A stretch of 64,000 bases of DNA from Gamsiella multidivaricata (GCF_025024155.1 NW_026251761.1:124001-188000); one strand, 5' to 3'; positions 1 through 11,018 are shown, counted from the stretch's first letter. Numbers and translations: made by a program. Notes: generated by a model not told the origin, from the sequence alone.

Positions 1-644
1 CAAAGTTTTTGCCGGCAACCTGCCAAAAAAAAAAAAAAATACAGTCTACAGCCTCAAAAGTCTCATCAGGGTGTAAACCAGCCGCACCTCTGGAACCTGC
101 TTATTCCTCTTGCAGGTATCGAAAATTATACAGCGCTCAGAGATGGAAATATCGATATCAAATAGAGGCTTCTTCCAACAAGCGCTTACTCGGAAGTGTA
201 CCCTGCACTGTTAATCCGGGGATGTGCATTAGCATGGCAGGCCTCACTATACAACATCTGATATGCCCCATCATAGCATAGTCAGCTCCAGTACGGTGAT
301 GCAAAGGTCTTCGAGCACGTTGTTGAACTAGTAGAGGAGGTATCGGATGGTCTCGCTGATCAGCATAAACGCGTCAGACATAAGCTAAACACAACAAAGT
401 GTTCTCGACACTTATCGTAAAAATGATGAAAAAAAAGAAGGGAGAGAGGGAGTAAGAAAAAGAAGAAAAGTGGAGAAGATAGCCGGAGTCAGTGAAGAAC
501 CAGTGTATTATGTTTATTTCTCTGCCTATACTTCATCATAATGGCTTTATCATGCAACGCAAAAAACGCATGCAAAGGGTATATACATCTCATGTGTCGC
601 CTTCAAAGCATTCTTAAGCCTAAATCCTCGCTCTCGCATCGGCA
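1..644. other. Intergenic, no gene seen
   Basis: No reading frame here looks like a real gene. It holds an A15 run at 25-39 next to a GGTTGCC-type motif (reverse strand, 11-24) and a purine-rich stretch at about 427-480. The right part is the 3' flank of the secreted protein gene that ends at 645. Confidence 0.5.
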
Positions 645-1583
645 TTAAGCATCAGTATTATCGTTCAAATCTGCAACCAACTTCAAGACGCCTCCCAACA
701 GCAACCCGCGCTCCTCCTCGCAAGCGGTTGGGACCTCGTGGACATAAAAGCGATCCAAGCGAGGCCTGAATTGCCTCTCAAGATCCACGCGCAGACTCAA
801 CACAGTCTTGGCATCGTTCGAGTCCTTGCATCCAGTCTTGCACACGAATTTCGAGTCCACGTTTCCTGCAACGTCGATACCGGGCTGGGTATTCGAGGAA
901 GAGGCTCCCGTGCACTCTGTGCAGGGCTGTGCAGCAGCCGGAACTGGCTTGGGTGCGTGCGCAGGTGCCTGTGCAGGGGCAGGCTCTTGTGCAGTGGCAG
1001 ACTCCTCAGCATGAGAAGGAGCAGGCGCAGGTGTAATCTCAGTGTTGGTCATCTTCTCCGTGCAGTCCTTCGATAATGACTCGGCATCGATATTATTTTG
1101 GATGCGCTCCAGCATCAGCTTAGTGATCATGGTATCCAAATCTGCGATCTTCCTTTCAATTTCCTCCTTTTTGGACCAGGGGATATTGAGATTCTCGTCC
1201 GCAGCAACAGTCTCCTTGATAATAGGGGCCAGAGCCTCAGGGGAACATGCCCTCTTGGCCTCATCAATTTTAGTCTGGACAGTGACGCTTAACACGGTTG
1301 TTTCCTGATAAGACTCTTCAGTTCCAGGGGTGACCTTAGTGGACTTGATCTCGTTCATGAGGCTATCGAGGCGCGCACGTGCAATATCAGAGTAGTGATC
1401 GGCAGAAGCCTTGACAATCAGGTCAAGGGCGACATTGTCTGTGTTAGTACATTCAGTGCAGCGCTTGGAGATGGCATGTGTAATGGTCTTTGTGTCCGTG
1501 GGCACCTGGGTTCTCAAAGGGACAGCGGACGTGATCGTGGCAAAAGCAGCAGATATCATGAAAGCTGAGGCGATGAACTTCAT
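645..1583 (-). CDS. Secreted lineage-specific protein, 312 aa
   Basis: I do not recognise a domain. The protein starts with a clear signal peptide (MKFIASAFMISAAFA, then TSAVP near residue 22), so secretion is likely. Two CTECT motifs (near residues 42 and 221) flank a helical, charged middle and an Ala/Pro-rich low-complexity hinge (about residues 185-218, APAPS/APAQAPAHAPKP). Two more cysteines follow (CKTGC) and one near the C-terminus. The gene is a single exon with its start at the first ATG of the frame. It is divergent to the second secreted protein gene at 2875. The layout of signal peptide, Cys pairs and low-complexity spacer fits a small secreted or cell-wall protein. That role is inference. 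Confidence 0.72.
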   Translation of the reverse strand: MKFIASAFMISAAFATITSAVPLRTQVPTDTKTITHAISKRCTECTNTDNVALDLIVKASADHYSDIARARLDSLMNEIKSTKVTPGTEESYQETTVLSVTVQTKIDEAKRACSPEALAPIIKETVAADENLNIPWSKKEEIERKIADLDTMITKLMLERIQNNIDAESLSKDCTEKMTNTEITPAPAPSHAEESATAQEPAPAQAPAHAPKPVPAAAQPCTECTGASSSNTQPGIDVAGNVDSKFVCKTGCKDSNDAKTVLSLRVDLERQFRPRLDRFYVHEVPTACEEERGLLLGGVLKLVADLNDNTDA

Positions 1584-2874
1584 TGTTGCTGTGCGAGTAC
1601 TAAACTGATTGCGTAGTCGGCTTCTGCTTCTAGTGGAGTGCGATCAAGAGTTATAAAGGAGTGAGGAGAATTGTGCTGATGATAAAAAAATAGGGTTGAT
1701 ATGCGCTCCTTCTATCGTACATTTATTCCATTTTTTTTTTTTTTTTTACTATGGTCGGTTAGCCATAGATGTGAAAAGACCTGATGCGCATCCTTAACGA
1801 GGTTCGGCAAACAAGAATAGTAGAACTGTTGAGAACTTGGAACAGATATCCCAGGCAGGCTGGGGTATCTCGTGGCAGCTACCTGAATCAATCACAAGTC
1901 TTATCTGTTTATCTGGAGTCATTACATACTGCCGGCGAATATTGTGAGTAGAGATTCGATATTCCGTCCTGAGAGCTAGCAACCTGCAAGCGACCCTCAG
2001 TCACCTTTGCCAGCGATTCTTTAATCTTTTCTCGCCCCTTCTCTATGGAATATAATGGTAAGCAGGACCCAGCAGGGCTGAGTATGGAGATGCAGCTCGT
2101 AAAGTTCGTTAGGGTATCAAGATCTGGTATATAATTATTTAGTCTAGATTAATACAGGAATCTGATTGGATAATCCACACGCGTCTTTTATAGTTTGCAG
2201 CGGATATAGTCGCTCTTTCATTGTTATTGCCATCGATCTCTGCCTCTGTAACCGTTGCACCTTTTCCTCGCTCCTTCCTTCCCTCCACTTCCCTTGTTTT
2301 CTTTTCTTTCCCTTCCATCTTTCGAAACTCGTGAATCACAGAGATGTAGATTATTCATTTGGAACGAGACTAGAGAGTACCTTTCGCCGCCTCCTTTTTT
2401 CTCCTTGAGTCGTCTCTCTCAGGTCGTCTCCTAAGATTTCGTCACCTTGGTAAAGTTCCTTCCGCTATTTCCGACAAATAAGCCAGGCCAGGCGCCTTTT
2501 CGGGGGCCATGTTAAGACTTTTGACAGCCCAGTACAAGCTAAGCTAGCGGCATCAGTTCATGTTAGGATCGAGGAGCAACCATACAATGTAGACGTTGAC
2601 TTGTTACGGTGCGCTCATGAAAAAAAAAAATGCGTTGGAAAGGAGCCAGGGGTCTTCATTTTTCAAAAATTCCCAACTTCACCAGCACAGTCTTCTCAGC
2701 GACAAGAACCTCGTTTGTGTGTGTTCTCACGTGTGTGCTTTCCATTCTCGCCTCCACTTTGGACACATCCTTCCAACCTATCTCCGCGCCTTCCATTCCA
2801 TTCTTCATCTCCTTTCCTTTGACTTTCCATCCTTGACCTCACACGACAACCCTAGCCACCTCGCTTTCGCAATA
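1584..2874. other. Shared upstream region of two divergent secreted-protein genes
   Basis: No gene seen. It contains a T17 run at about 1731-1748 and CT-rich tracts (2260-2320, 2740-2830) that look like a fungal 5' leader for the gene starting at 2875. A TATA-like AT-rich spot lies near 1650, about 70 bp upstream of the minus-strand start. Confidence 0.45.
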
Positions 2875-4557
2875 ATGGTTACTCACAAAACCACAGTCGT
2901 CCTCTTGGGCCTCACTGTTGCCATTTCCCTACTTTTATGTTCTACAGCACTTCCAGCAATCATTCCACTAGAGTTCCCGTCTTCTGTAGAGACTGACCAA
3001 AATCCAAACGACTCTACCGATTTCTCGTATCCAGCCCAAGGTCCAATCATACGATCGGACTCCTCGCTCAAGCAAATACCAACAGCAGTAAGCTCACGTT
3101 CGAGTTTCAAATCACTACGACCTCGCAGACACAGTGCAGAGAGCTATCCTTTCTCACCAACGCTCCGAAGCACCCGCGACCAAATTCTCCACCAATGCAC
3201 GACTCACTTCTTGGAACTTCTCGACTCTAAAGTCTCTGGTGCGCTGGTCTCAAGGTTATCAAGACTTCTTATGATGCTGCCCATAGCCGACATTGAGGCT
3301 AGGGTGTTTATGAGAGCGAAGCTTGTCCAGGTGATGCAGCAGGCCTCGGATCGATTGAGGGATTATGAAGCGATTCAGCGTGTTATTCGAATGGCCGTTG
3401 ATGATGCGGGGTTGTTACCTGTGGACGATGGCTATAATGTTGCGCGTGTAAGCAGGAAAGGCGGATGGGACGGGTTCCAGAGAATTCAGTACAAGGACTC
3501 GAACGAGTCGAGCGATAACGACAGCGCCAACAACAATAGCTCAGACGGAATTAATGAGGATGAAGAAAATGATATGGAGGAAAACAAGGAGAAAGCGACG
3601 GTCTGGTTCCGGCTACCACCTGCACTCAAGTCATCACGCCCAGGCACAAGGAGTACTGAGCTGGACGAAAGTCAGATCCCCATCGTGACTGAGGTGGCTA
3701 TGGAAGCCGTGATCAGCTACATGTCAGAGGTCTTAACCCCTGTCCTTATTAGCCACCAACTGGCGGAGGCGATCCAAATCACACTCAGTCACATTAATAA
3801 ACTGAATCTATTGAGCGACGACTGGATGTGGTCTTCCCCTTCGATCCTAGATGGACCTGGCGTCGCTGCAAAGGATGGCGAGGCAGATTCAGGATCAAGA
3901 GGTCAGGATCGTGAGCTCTGGGACCAAGAAATGGAAACTCATAACTGGGGCAGCACCGGACATCTGTTCGATGACTTTGAGAATACAAAAGACAAGGACG
4001 GCATGGAGATGGATACTGGTAGCAAAGATGAGGATACGGCACGAGATGACGAGGAGGAGGACAACCTGAACCATCTCATAGTAGGGACTCAGGAAGAGGA
4101 TGATTTTATGCTAGACGAGTTTGAGGACGATCCCATGGACAGCGGCGAGAATTACGAACGTGGCAGATCCACGCCGAGCGGTAGTGGCTACTTTAATCGG
4201 CCTCAAGAGCGCAGTCTTCCTGAAGAGCACACTGTCCAGGATCGGGAAGCCGCCGAGATCTCAGCAAAAGGAACCTCATCTTTTGGAAACACCTCGACCG
4301 CCAAGAAAAGTTGCTCTGTTTATTTGAGCAAACGCCGCCCAGATTTTACTCTAGACCCACGGCTGAAGATATTGCTCGCACAGCGGATCGAGCCGTTGTT
4401 GACCGCGTTTATTGACGAAGACTTCCCGGCCAGCTGTAAGCGGGCCCAGGGAGAGCTCATGGATGCGATCATCTGGTCCCTTGACCAGAGTGAGTCCAGA
4501 GACATTGCCAGTAGCGAGCAGGGCCAACTAGCTCTTCTATCGGAGTTCGAGTACTGA
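2875..4557 (+). CDS. Signal-peptide protein of unknown function, 560 aa
   Basis: I do not recognise the family. The chosen start at 2875 gives a good signal peptide or N-terminal membrane segment (MVTHKTTVVLLGLTVAISLL). The frame is also open upstream to 2596, but that stretch has leader-like composition. After the signal the protein is hydrophilic. A helical block lies at about residues 90-170. It is followed by a strongly acidic, Asp/Glu/Asn-rich middle (about 200-230 and 375-430) and a C-terminal helical block with YLSKRRPDFTLDPRLK and RIEPLLTAFIDEDFPAS. The two helical blocks resemble each other loosely in pattern (length, LLDS/LLTAF). Single exon, no stop. Secretion is predicted from the signal peptide only. 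Confidence 0.68.
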   Translation: MVTHKTTVVLLGLTVAISLLLCSTALPAIIPLEFPSSVETDQNPNDSTDFSYPAQGPIIRSDSSLKQIPTAVSSRSSFKSLRPRRHSAESYPFSPTLRSTRDQILHQCTTHFLELLDSKVSGALVSRLSRLLMMLPIADIEARVFMRAKLVQVMQQASDRLRDYEAIQRVIRMAVDDAGLLPVDDGYNVARVSRKGGWDGFQRIQYKDSNESSDNDSANNNSSDGINEDEENDMEENKEKATVWFRLPPALKSSRPGTRSTELDESQIPIVTEVAMEAVISYMSEVLTPVLISHQLAEAIQITLSHINKLNLLSDDWMWSSPSILDGPGVAAKDGEADSGSRGQDRELWDQEMETHNWGSTGHLFDDFENTKDKDGMEMDTGSKDEDTARDDEEEDNLNHLIVGTQEEDDFMLDEFEDDPMDSGENYERGRSTPSGSGYFNRPQERSLPEEHTVQDREAAEISAKGTSSFGNTSTAKKSCSVYLSKRRPDFTLDPRLKILLAQRIEPLLTAFIDEDFPASCKRAQGELMDAIIWSLDQSESRDIASSEQGQLALLSEFEY

Positions 4558-4780
4558 ACAGAAAAATAAAGGCAGCAATCCTTTTACGGGCGCCACGCCC
4601 GCAGCATAGCAAGTAGCATTTATAAAATAGCCCTTCCATATATATCCTGCACCGGTTTTCAGTCTTCGAGATACTCTTTTTTATTTTATCAAGAGTTAGA
4701 CATGCAAGGACAATAATATACACTATCTACAAAAGCACTCTAATACGGTCCTCATCGTTATATCGCACGTGCGCACGCGA

Positions 4781-7052
4781 TCAGTTGACTTCCTCTATGG
4801 GCGCGAAAGCGGGAGACCCAGCTGGAGCTGAAGCCAGAGCTGGAGCTGAAGCCAGAGCTGGAGCTGAAGCCAGAGCTGGATCTGAAGCCAGAGCTGGATC
4901 TGAAGCCAGAGCTGGATCTGAGTTACCATCAACGACCCTATCTCTGCTCTTGACCTCCTTGACAATATTGTATCCTGTCACATCAGCATCCTGCGGGATG
5001 ACCTTCGATCCCACTCGCTGAGTAGGCATTGGATCGAAATCGGTCTCGTCCAAAACTTGGTTCGCAGGTTTCTCTGCTGGATGGCAGTTGTCCACACACT
5101 CTAGCCATTCGCTCTCGAGAACGTGACCGGCCTGCCATCGGGTCTTCGGGTTGGGGTCAAGCAGATGGTCAATGACTTCCGAGATACGGTCAGGCCAGGC
5201 CAAGGTCGTGTGGGTTACCGATTCGATTGCGGACAAGTGGATGAATTTTGGTATCTGCGCGTGAGTGGTCGAGACTTGGGCCCCGGGGACGGCTTCCTGC
5301 ATCTCACGCCATCGTTCGACCTTGTAGAGGAAGCTATCCCAATTAGTATCTCCCTTGGATGCCTCTGCCCAGCTGTAGCAGCCGAGTCTCATACACACGT
5401 AAATGATCCCGCACGACCACATATCCACCTTGCTATTGTTGATATAAAGCGAAGAGAAAGTAGTGTGTGAGAGTCAATGCAATGCGCATGCAGGATGTAT
5501 ACATGGAGGCCTGCAGAAGAGAAACCTACCGAGCATCAAATTTACTGGTGGTAAACTCCTCCGGCGCAATAAACGGTCCACTGCCACGGATCGACGTCGA
5601 AGCCCTGACCTTTTCCTCCCACGGCATCCTGAATACCTCACTGTTTCCAAAATCCGCAATTTTGACACACCCATTCGCCGTCAGAAGCAAGTTCTCGGGC
5701 TTGAGATCCCTATGGACGACTCCCATCGAGTGTAGGAATGCAACGCCATTGATCAATTGCGCAAAGAAACAATCCGCCTCTGTCTCGCCTAGAGCACTGA
5801 CGCTGGCAATCAATGAGTGCAGATCGCCTCCGGAGCAGTACTCCATAACCTCGCTGTAGCTGTCGCCGTGGAGTTGGAGCAGGTCTAGTGTTTGGATCAC
5901 GTTGATGTGGTTGAGAGTCGAGGCGATACAGAACTCGCTCGTCAGACGCCTCATGTACGATTTTTGCGACTCATCGTGGTCGTGTTTGAATTCCTATAGT
6001 AACGAAGATCAAATCGAGAATTAAGACCTCGTTCTCTGGATAAGAGAGAAAGACAGTGTCAATGGCGCATAGGACAAGTCATATGTCTGTATACCTTGAT
6101 GGCGAAAATAACCTCTCCGCCGGTTTGAGGATCCTTTTTGATCGATAGTCGGACCGTACCAAATGCACCTATTAAGTGATCAGTGCAAAATCGCTTAGTC
6201 TAAGAGCAGCGTATATTGAGGCAGTTTTGCAACGATGAATGCCGTACCAGCCTGCTTACCTCTGCCGACAACTTGCTGCAAATCGCCATACTTTTGCACA
6301 AACTCTTTCTTGAGTATATGCTTATTCTTGCCATTGATAATCGGCGTATGGTGATGAACCCCTTCAAACTCGCCAATCTTTTCGTTCAGCAGTGATAGCG
6401 GATGTTCCATGGCTTCCTTATTGATATGGTGTCCAGCACCATTGCCATCTCCATGTACGGGACCACGTCCATCCTTCTGACCGTCGAGAAGACCCCGCAG
6501 ACGACGAACATGATTCGCCAGGAACTGGTGTCGCTTGGGTGCGCACAAATTATGGCGATGTGTACCATTGGGTAATTTCTCGAACCGGGGTCTATTCTCG
6601 TTCCTGGAGGATCGGCCTGAAGATACGCCCGTATCTGAGGAGGCAGCAGAGTGACTTTTGCTCGAGGGAACTGGGCTGGGATGGAGGTCGTAGGCTGATG
6701 GGATCTCTGTCAGCATGCGGGAGCGGTTTTGACTACCACGGGGCTGGTCAACGGGCACAGTAGGTGGTTGTGGTTGTGCTGCTGTGTTCTGGCCAGGCTG
6801 AGACAGAGGAGCAGGCAAGGGCTGCTGCTGCAGGCGTACCTCAGGGAGTGGATTAGCGGTTGTGATGGGGACAGAAGGAGTATCGCTTTCGCTGTAGCTC
6901 TCACTGTCCTGGGTAGCAAATGCTTCGGAGGTGCGTGCTGCAGCAACAGGCTGTTGAGGCTCGTCCTGGTCCAAGGAGAGGGCGTCCATTTCCGGCAGCA
7001 TAATGGACTCAGCTTGGTTGGTTGTCGAAGAGGGTTGTTGCTGTTGGTCCAT
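4781..7052 (-). CDS. HAL/NPR1-family Ser/Thr protein kinase, 660 aa
   Basis: Four exons on the minus strand: 6260-7052, 6095-6168, 5530-5993, 4781-5432; all phases agree. Residues 1-250 are disordered, Gln/Ser/Pro-rich. The kinase domain (about 255-560) has GRGAFGTV, the VAIK lysine (IFAIK, about K289), HRDLKPEN (catalytic D about 385), DFG (403-405) and APE (432-434), so it should be active. The pattern NHINVIQTLDL, EVMEYCSGGDLHSLI and GVAFLHSMGVVHRDLK is that of fungal HAL4/HAL5/PTK2/HRK1/NPR1 kinases. In yeast these control the plasma-membrane proton pump, K+ uptake and permeases. The C-terminus carries a six-residue repeat (SDPALA/SAPALA) encoded by an 18-bp tandem array. Which member it corresponds to cannot be told here. 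Confidence 0.88.
4821..4922. repeat. 18-bp tandem repeat within the kinase gene
   Basis: Five full copies and one partial copy of the unit gctggagctgaagccaga. The last copies differ by one base (gctggatctg). It lies inside the last kinase exon and encodes (S-D/A-P-A-L-A)n, so the copy number changes protein length by six residues without breaking the frame. Confidence 0.9.
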
Positions 7053-7364
7053 GGAGTGCGATGGAAAAGAGAAATGAGGATGTGGGATGGGAAGTGATGG
7101 TGATTATGGTGGTCTGGCTGGTGACCTTAATGTCTTTAAAGTGAGAGTGTCCACCTGGACAAAATGGGCTGAATATGACGGACGCATTATGTCAGTACGT
7201 CAGTGCTCCTCGGCCTAGGCTTGGCCAAAGAACAGACGCCCTTTCGGACCATGGTATCCGAATTCATTGCGGTACCGATGAATGCTATAGTGTATTGTTA
7301 CAAGCGTATACAGTGGAATATAATACAAAAGCAACTGCCCCTTCCGATACTTTGCTAGACGGAG
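7053..7364. other. Intergenic between the kinase start and the upstream gene end
   Basis: About 310 bp with the kinase promoter and leader and the 3' flank of the 594-aa gene. I see no further gene or clear motif. Confidence 0.4.
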
Positions 7365-9257
7365 TTATCGTCGTGCAAACACCCCCATCTGTTGCGGCTG
7401 GTTGACCCGTGCTGTCTCATACATCCACGACCGGTGCTCGAGTTCCTCCGAGGTCGTCAATCGCTCGCAGTATTCGCGTCTCAGTTCCTCGACCAGCGCA
7501 CTCGAAGACACCTGGTGCGCGCTCAACTCCAACAGTTCCTCGAACGACGACTCTGGTAACAGTTACAATGAGCAACAACAGAATATAAATGCGTGTTAGT
7601 GCCATTCTCGACAACGAAGAAGCAAAGCACGCTTGAAAACATTTTCCGTTCGTCCTGTACCTTGATATCCGTTCAGTTCTGTAGCCATCTCGGCTTCCAG
7701 CTGTCTCTCGATTACAGCGTCCTCCAACCTTGACTCTGAGTCTGACCCAGATTCTAACACATTGTTTGCGTTGTCTCCTCGTGCTTCCATGTCGTTACTG
7801 CTCCTGTCGATATTATTGCTGCCTTCGCCATTTAGGTCCTCTAGATCGGGCTCGCTGTTAAAGATATCGACTGGATTATAGTGATCCTCCGAATCAAGAA
7901 GCCCTTCCAAGAAATTGAGCTTGTCTTTGCGTTGACGTTCCAATAGTCGATAATCTCCTCCTTCATGTCTTGCATGTTCGCTCTCAATGCGTCCGGTTTG
8001 TGAAACTCCTTCACATTGCCCCGCCATGGTATCACGACTCATCAGCCATGAGAGTCGATTGGTATCCAGGAAAATGTTTCGGTCTCTTTCACCCCCACCA
8101 TCTTCCGTCGACTGATCATTTGGCCTCGCTGCAGCATCCCCCTCAGGTCCACTCTCTGCTTCAGCTCCCGACGCCTTCTCGTCTTCGTCGTCTTCATTGT
8201 ATCTTCCATACTTAAGCTGCATCGCCATCCTACGACCAACGCTCGTCCATAACGGCAACGAAGATGCATCATTCAATCGACTCTTGTTCCTCGCTGTTGG
8301 CGTCACAGGGAAAGCTCTATCTGGAGCCACATGTCTGGTCGATGGTATTGTTGGCTTGGGAAGAAGACGCGAAAATCCTTCTGGCGTTGTCATACCTATA
8401 GACGTTGACGACGTTGATGACGACGATGATAACGATGTTGGTGGTATTGATAAAGACGGCGACGAAAATTGGGTCAGTGTGCTTGATCCTGCTGCTGATG
8501 TTGAAGGCTGACGATAACCTCGCTCCAAGACTCGCGCTCTGCTGTGGACAAGCCTTTTGAATATCGAATCTGGGGCTTGTCCTCGAGCCAGCTGTGCTTC
8601 TCCTTCGCCCCGACTTCCCCGATTTCCGTTGCTTGCGGATTCGTGCATCCCGTCCTCATGCTTGTCCAGCTCAAATGCGTCAGCCAGTTTGCGCTTCAGT
8701 AACAGCGATGATGTGTAAATCGAAGGCTCTGCTCCATCCTCTTGCAGATCAGCAACATCCAAGTCAAGTGCTTCTGAGCCGAGGTCGTCCTCTCTTCCGT
8801 CAACATCTACGTTGTCGTGTGCTGCAAGGGCGGGGTGACGTTGAAATATTGGGTGCAGCATTGTTGCTGTCGAAGGAAGCAAATTGTTGATATCCTCTGG
8901 AGTAAAAGCACTATCGATTTCGTCTTCAGCAAGGCTCCAGAGCGAAGCTGATGAGGCACTGAGACCAGGCGATTCTTCATTTAGTATCCGTCCATATAGC
9001 TGGTGCTTTTGTTGCTGACGAATGAGGTTTGGTGTCGCCAAGGGATCAAATGATAATTCTGAAGCCCGTTCTGGTCGCGTTGTAAAGGGATTCTCGTCCG
9101 TAGATCGCTGTGTTGCGAATATATCCTGATACGGCTGTTCCTGCTCCTGTGAACATTCTGGCTCCTGATGCGGTTCTGACTCCTGTTCTTGCGCCTGAGG
9201 CTGTTGTTTACGATGCCGTCCTTTTCTCGGATTGGCAATGCGGCCTCGACTGTTCAT
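7365..9257 (-). CDS. Unrecognised Ser/acidic-rich protein, 594 aa
   Basis: Two exons: 7661-9257 and 7365-7552. The GT-AG intron of 108 nt splits a Glu codon and leads into a charged C-terminal helix (FEELLELSAHQVSSS, then LVEELRREYCERL). Without splicing the frame would end in an unrelated tail, so I favour the spliced form. I do not recognise the family. The N-terminus is basic then Gln/Glu-rich (RGRIANPRKGRHRKQQ), possibly a nuclear signal. The middle is Ser/Thr/Pro-rich and disordered with an acidic stretch (NEDDEDEKASGAEAE), and the C-terminal part is acidic and helical. The conserved-looking element is probably the last 70 residues. No membrane segment or signal peptide. Function unknown. 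Confidence 0.66.
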
Positions 9258-9618
9258 GCTGTAGTTTCAAAACTTTATACCGAGAAAGCGATAAAAACTT
9301 CACCAGATGTCTTGATGCAGCTGGTGATGATCGCACACGAGGCAAATGGAGGTTGGATGCAATCGTGTCTGTTCAAGATGCTGCAGAGAAAAACGGATGG
9401 CTATCGCAGCTCAATCAGCACTGGAGTTGCTCATTCTTGGCCCTGAGCAAGATGGCGGTGATGGATCGTTGTTTGGCTGGGTGGCCTAAAAGGATGTGAA
9501 GACAGATAGATGCAGTCAAATGAATAAAAAGGACGCCGCCAAATTGGACAGCACGTTTTTATTTCGAGTCTCAAATAAAAAGTCTGGGGTATAGTACAAA
9601 AACCAAGGCAACATGTCC
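9258..9618. other. Intergenic, no gene seen
   Basis: Promoter and leader of the 594-aa gene plus the 3' flank of the PPPDE peptidase gene. TTTATT near 9520-9525 and 9558-9563 (AATAAA on the minus strand) could serve the PPPDE transcript. Nothing else stands out. Confidence 0.4.
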
Positions 9619-11018
9619 TCACTGCTGCCGAGGCAGCAACGTCTCTCGGTCCTGGACAACCTCCTCATCCTCTGCTGAAGGCGGGTCTACCCAACCCTGG
9701 GGTACAACGCATGGGAACATGGTGCCTAACTTGGCTGCTCGGTTGATCCAGGCTAAGTACATTAGTATTCGCAAAAAGACAACGTTAACACACGCGATCT
9801 CTAGATTTGATAGTCATTTCGAAAGACAACAGCATCAGCATAGGCATCGTAGCACCAACCTGGTGGCCTTAATCCTGTGAGTCGATACGCCATATCTGCT
9901 GAAAAGTGATTGCAATTCCTGTTGAAAGCGAGCGAGAACAAGATAACAAGATAGAGACAGAGAGTGAGCGACCCTATAATTGCATGTCGCGAGAAAGAGC
10001 CGAATGCCCTGTTTTTCTTCGTTACCTTGTCAGTAGTGTATAAGAGTCGCCTATTGTTAGATTTTTCATCGTCCAGAGAGCACAAAATGATAAATGAAAA
10101 ATGAAAAGCGGACATCAATATCAGCTTCAGTTGGCCATGCCCTACTCGAGCTGTGTGCATCTATATGATTGCGGTACATGAACAAAAGCAAAACCGGGTC
10201 AAGCTTGTTTCATGGCGGCGACACTTTCTCGCTCGCTTACCTGTGTATTCCTTGGAAAGTTGCTGGATAACTTGATTGATCTCCTGGTCTGACATGGTGG
10301 TGAAGCCGACCAGAATGGTCTCCCTACATCGATATCATCCCATTCAATCAAAGGACATCGGCATTTTTAGAAAAAACTGATCTTCGTTCTGGGCGGGCGA
10401 AGCGTATAATATCTTTGTCAGGAACCACTGCTGTAAAATTACTTGTAGATAACTCCGGGAGGTCCAACGCGAGGCTCGACACAAAAGACGCCCGTAAAGT
10501 TGTACTCATGTCCTCCAAAGTTGAATTCTGTAGTTGCAGACAAAAATAAAAATAGGAGGTTTAGTGCAGAAGTAGGATAACATGGCGAGTAGCTGAAGAT
10601 TGCACTGATCCTTCTATTCCATTTGTTTAGCGTGCCTTTGTCGAGAACCTCTGTACCAGAGTGGAAAACGCCTAGACATATGTGTGATAGCAACGAGTTG
10701 TTGCGATAGCGTGAGTAACATCTTCACATGGCCCAAAGCTCAGTAGCACACGAAGAGACGGAGAAAGGGAAGCTGTACCTAGACCCATAAAGTAGCCAAT
10801 TGACGTGAGCGCACTTGATGGGATCTATTGTGTATGTCGATATGAAAGACCCAGGACCGTTAGCACTTCTCTGAGCAAGTCTCCGGCCTACAGTGATCCC
10901 GTGTCCTGATTGCAAAAAGGAGCTATAGAGCTGTTGATGTGTTTTGTTGCGCATAGGAATGTACCATGTCATAGACGTTGACATAGACCGGTGTCCGCCG
11001 TGTTGCAGCTGCCGGCAT
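9619..11018 (-). CDS. PPPDE/DeSI-type cysteine isopeptidase, 173 aa
   Basis: Eight exons: 10965-11018, 10779-10824, 10636-10671, 10443-10527, 10241-10323, 10026-10050, 9860-9918, 9619-9752; summed length and every phase agree. The product has the PPPDE (DUF862) fold: VYVNVYDM, GVFHSGTEV (catalytic His about 37), EFNFGGHEYNFTGVF, and LLTRNCNHFSADMA (catalytic Cys about 112), ending AWINRAAKLGTM. Family members are thiol isopeptidases (deSUMOylating or deubiquitinating). It is closest in layout to DeSI-2, presumably cytosolic or nuclear. Odd points: the third intron needs a GC donor (10635/10634) to keep the domain intact, and exon 6 is only 25 nt. Both hand-made borders restore the conserved motif exactly. 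Confidence 0.87.
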
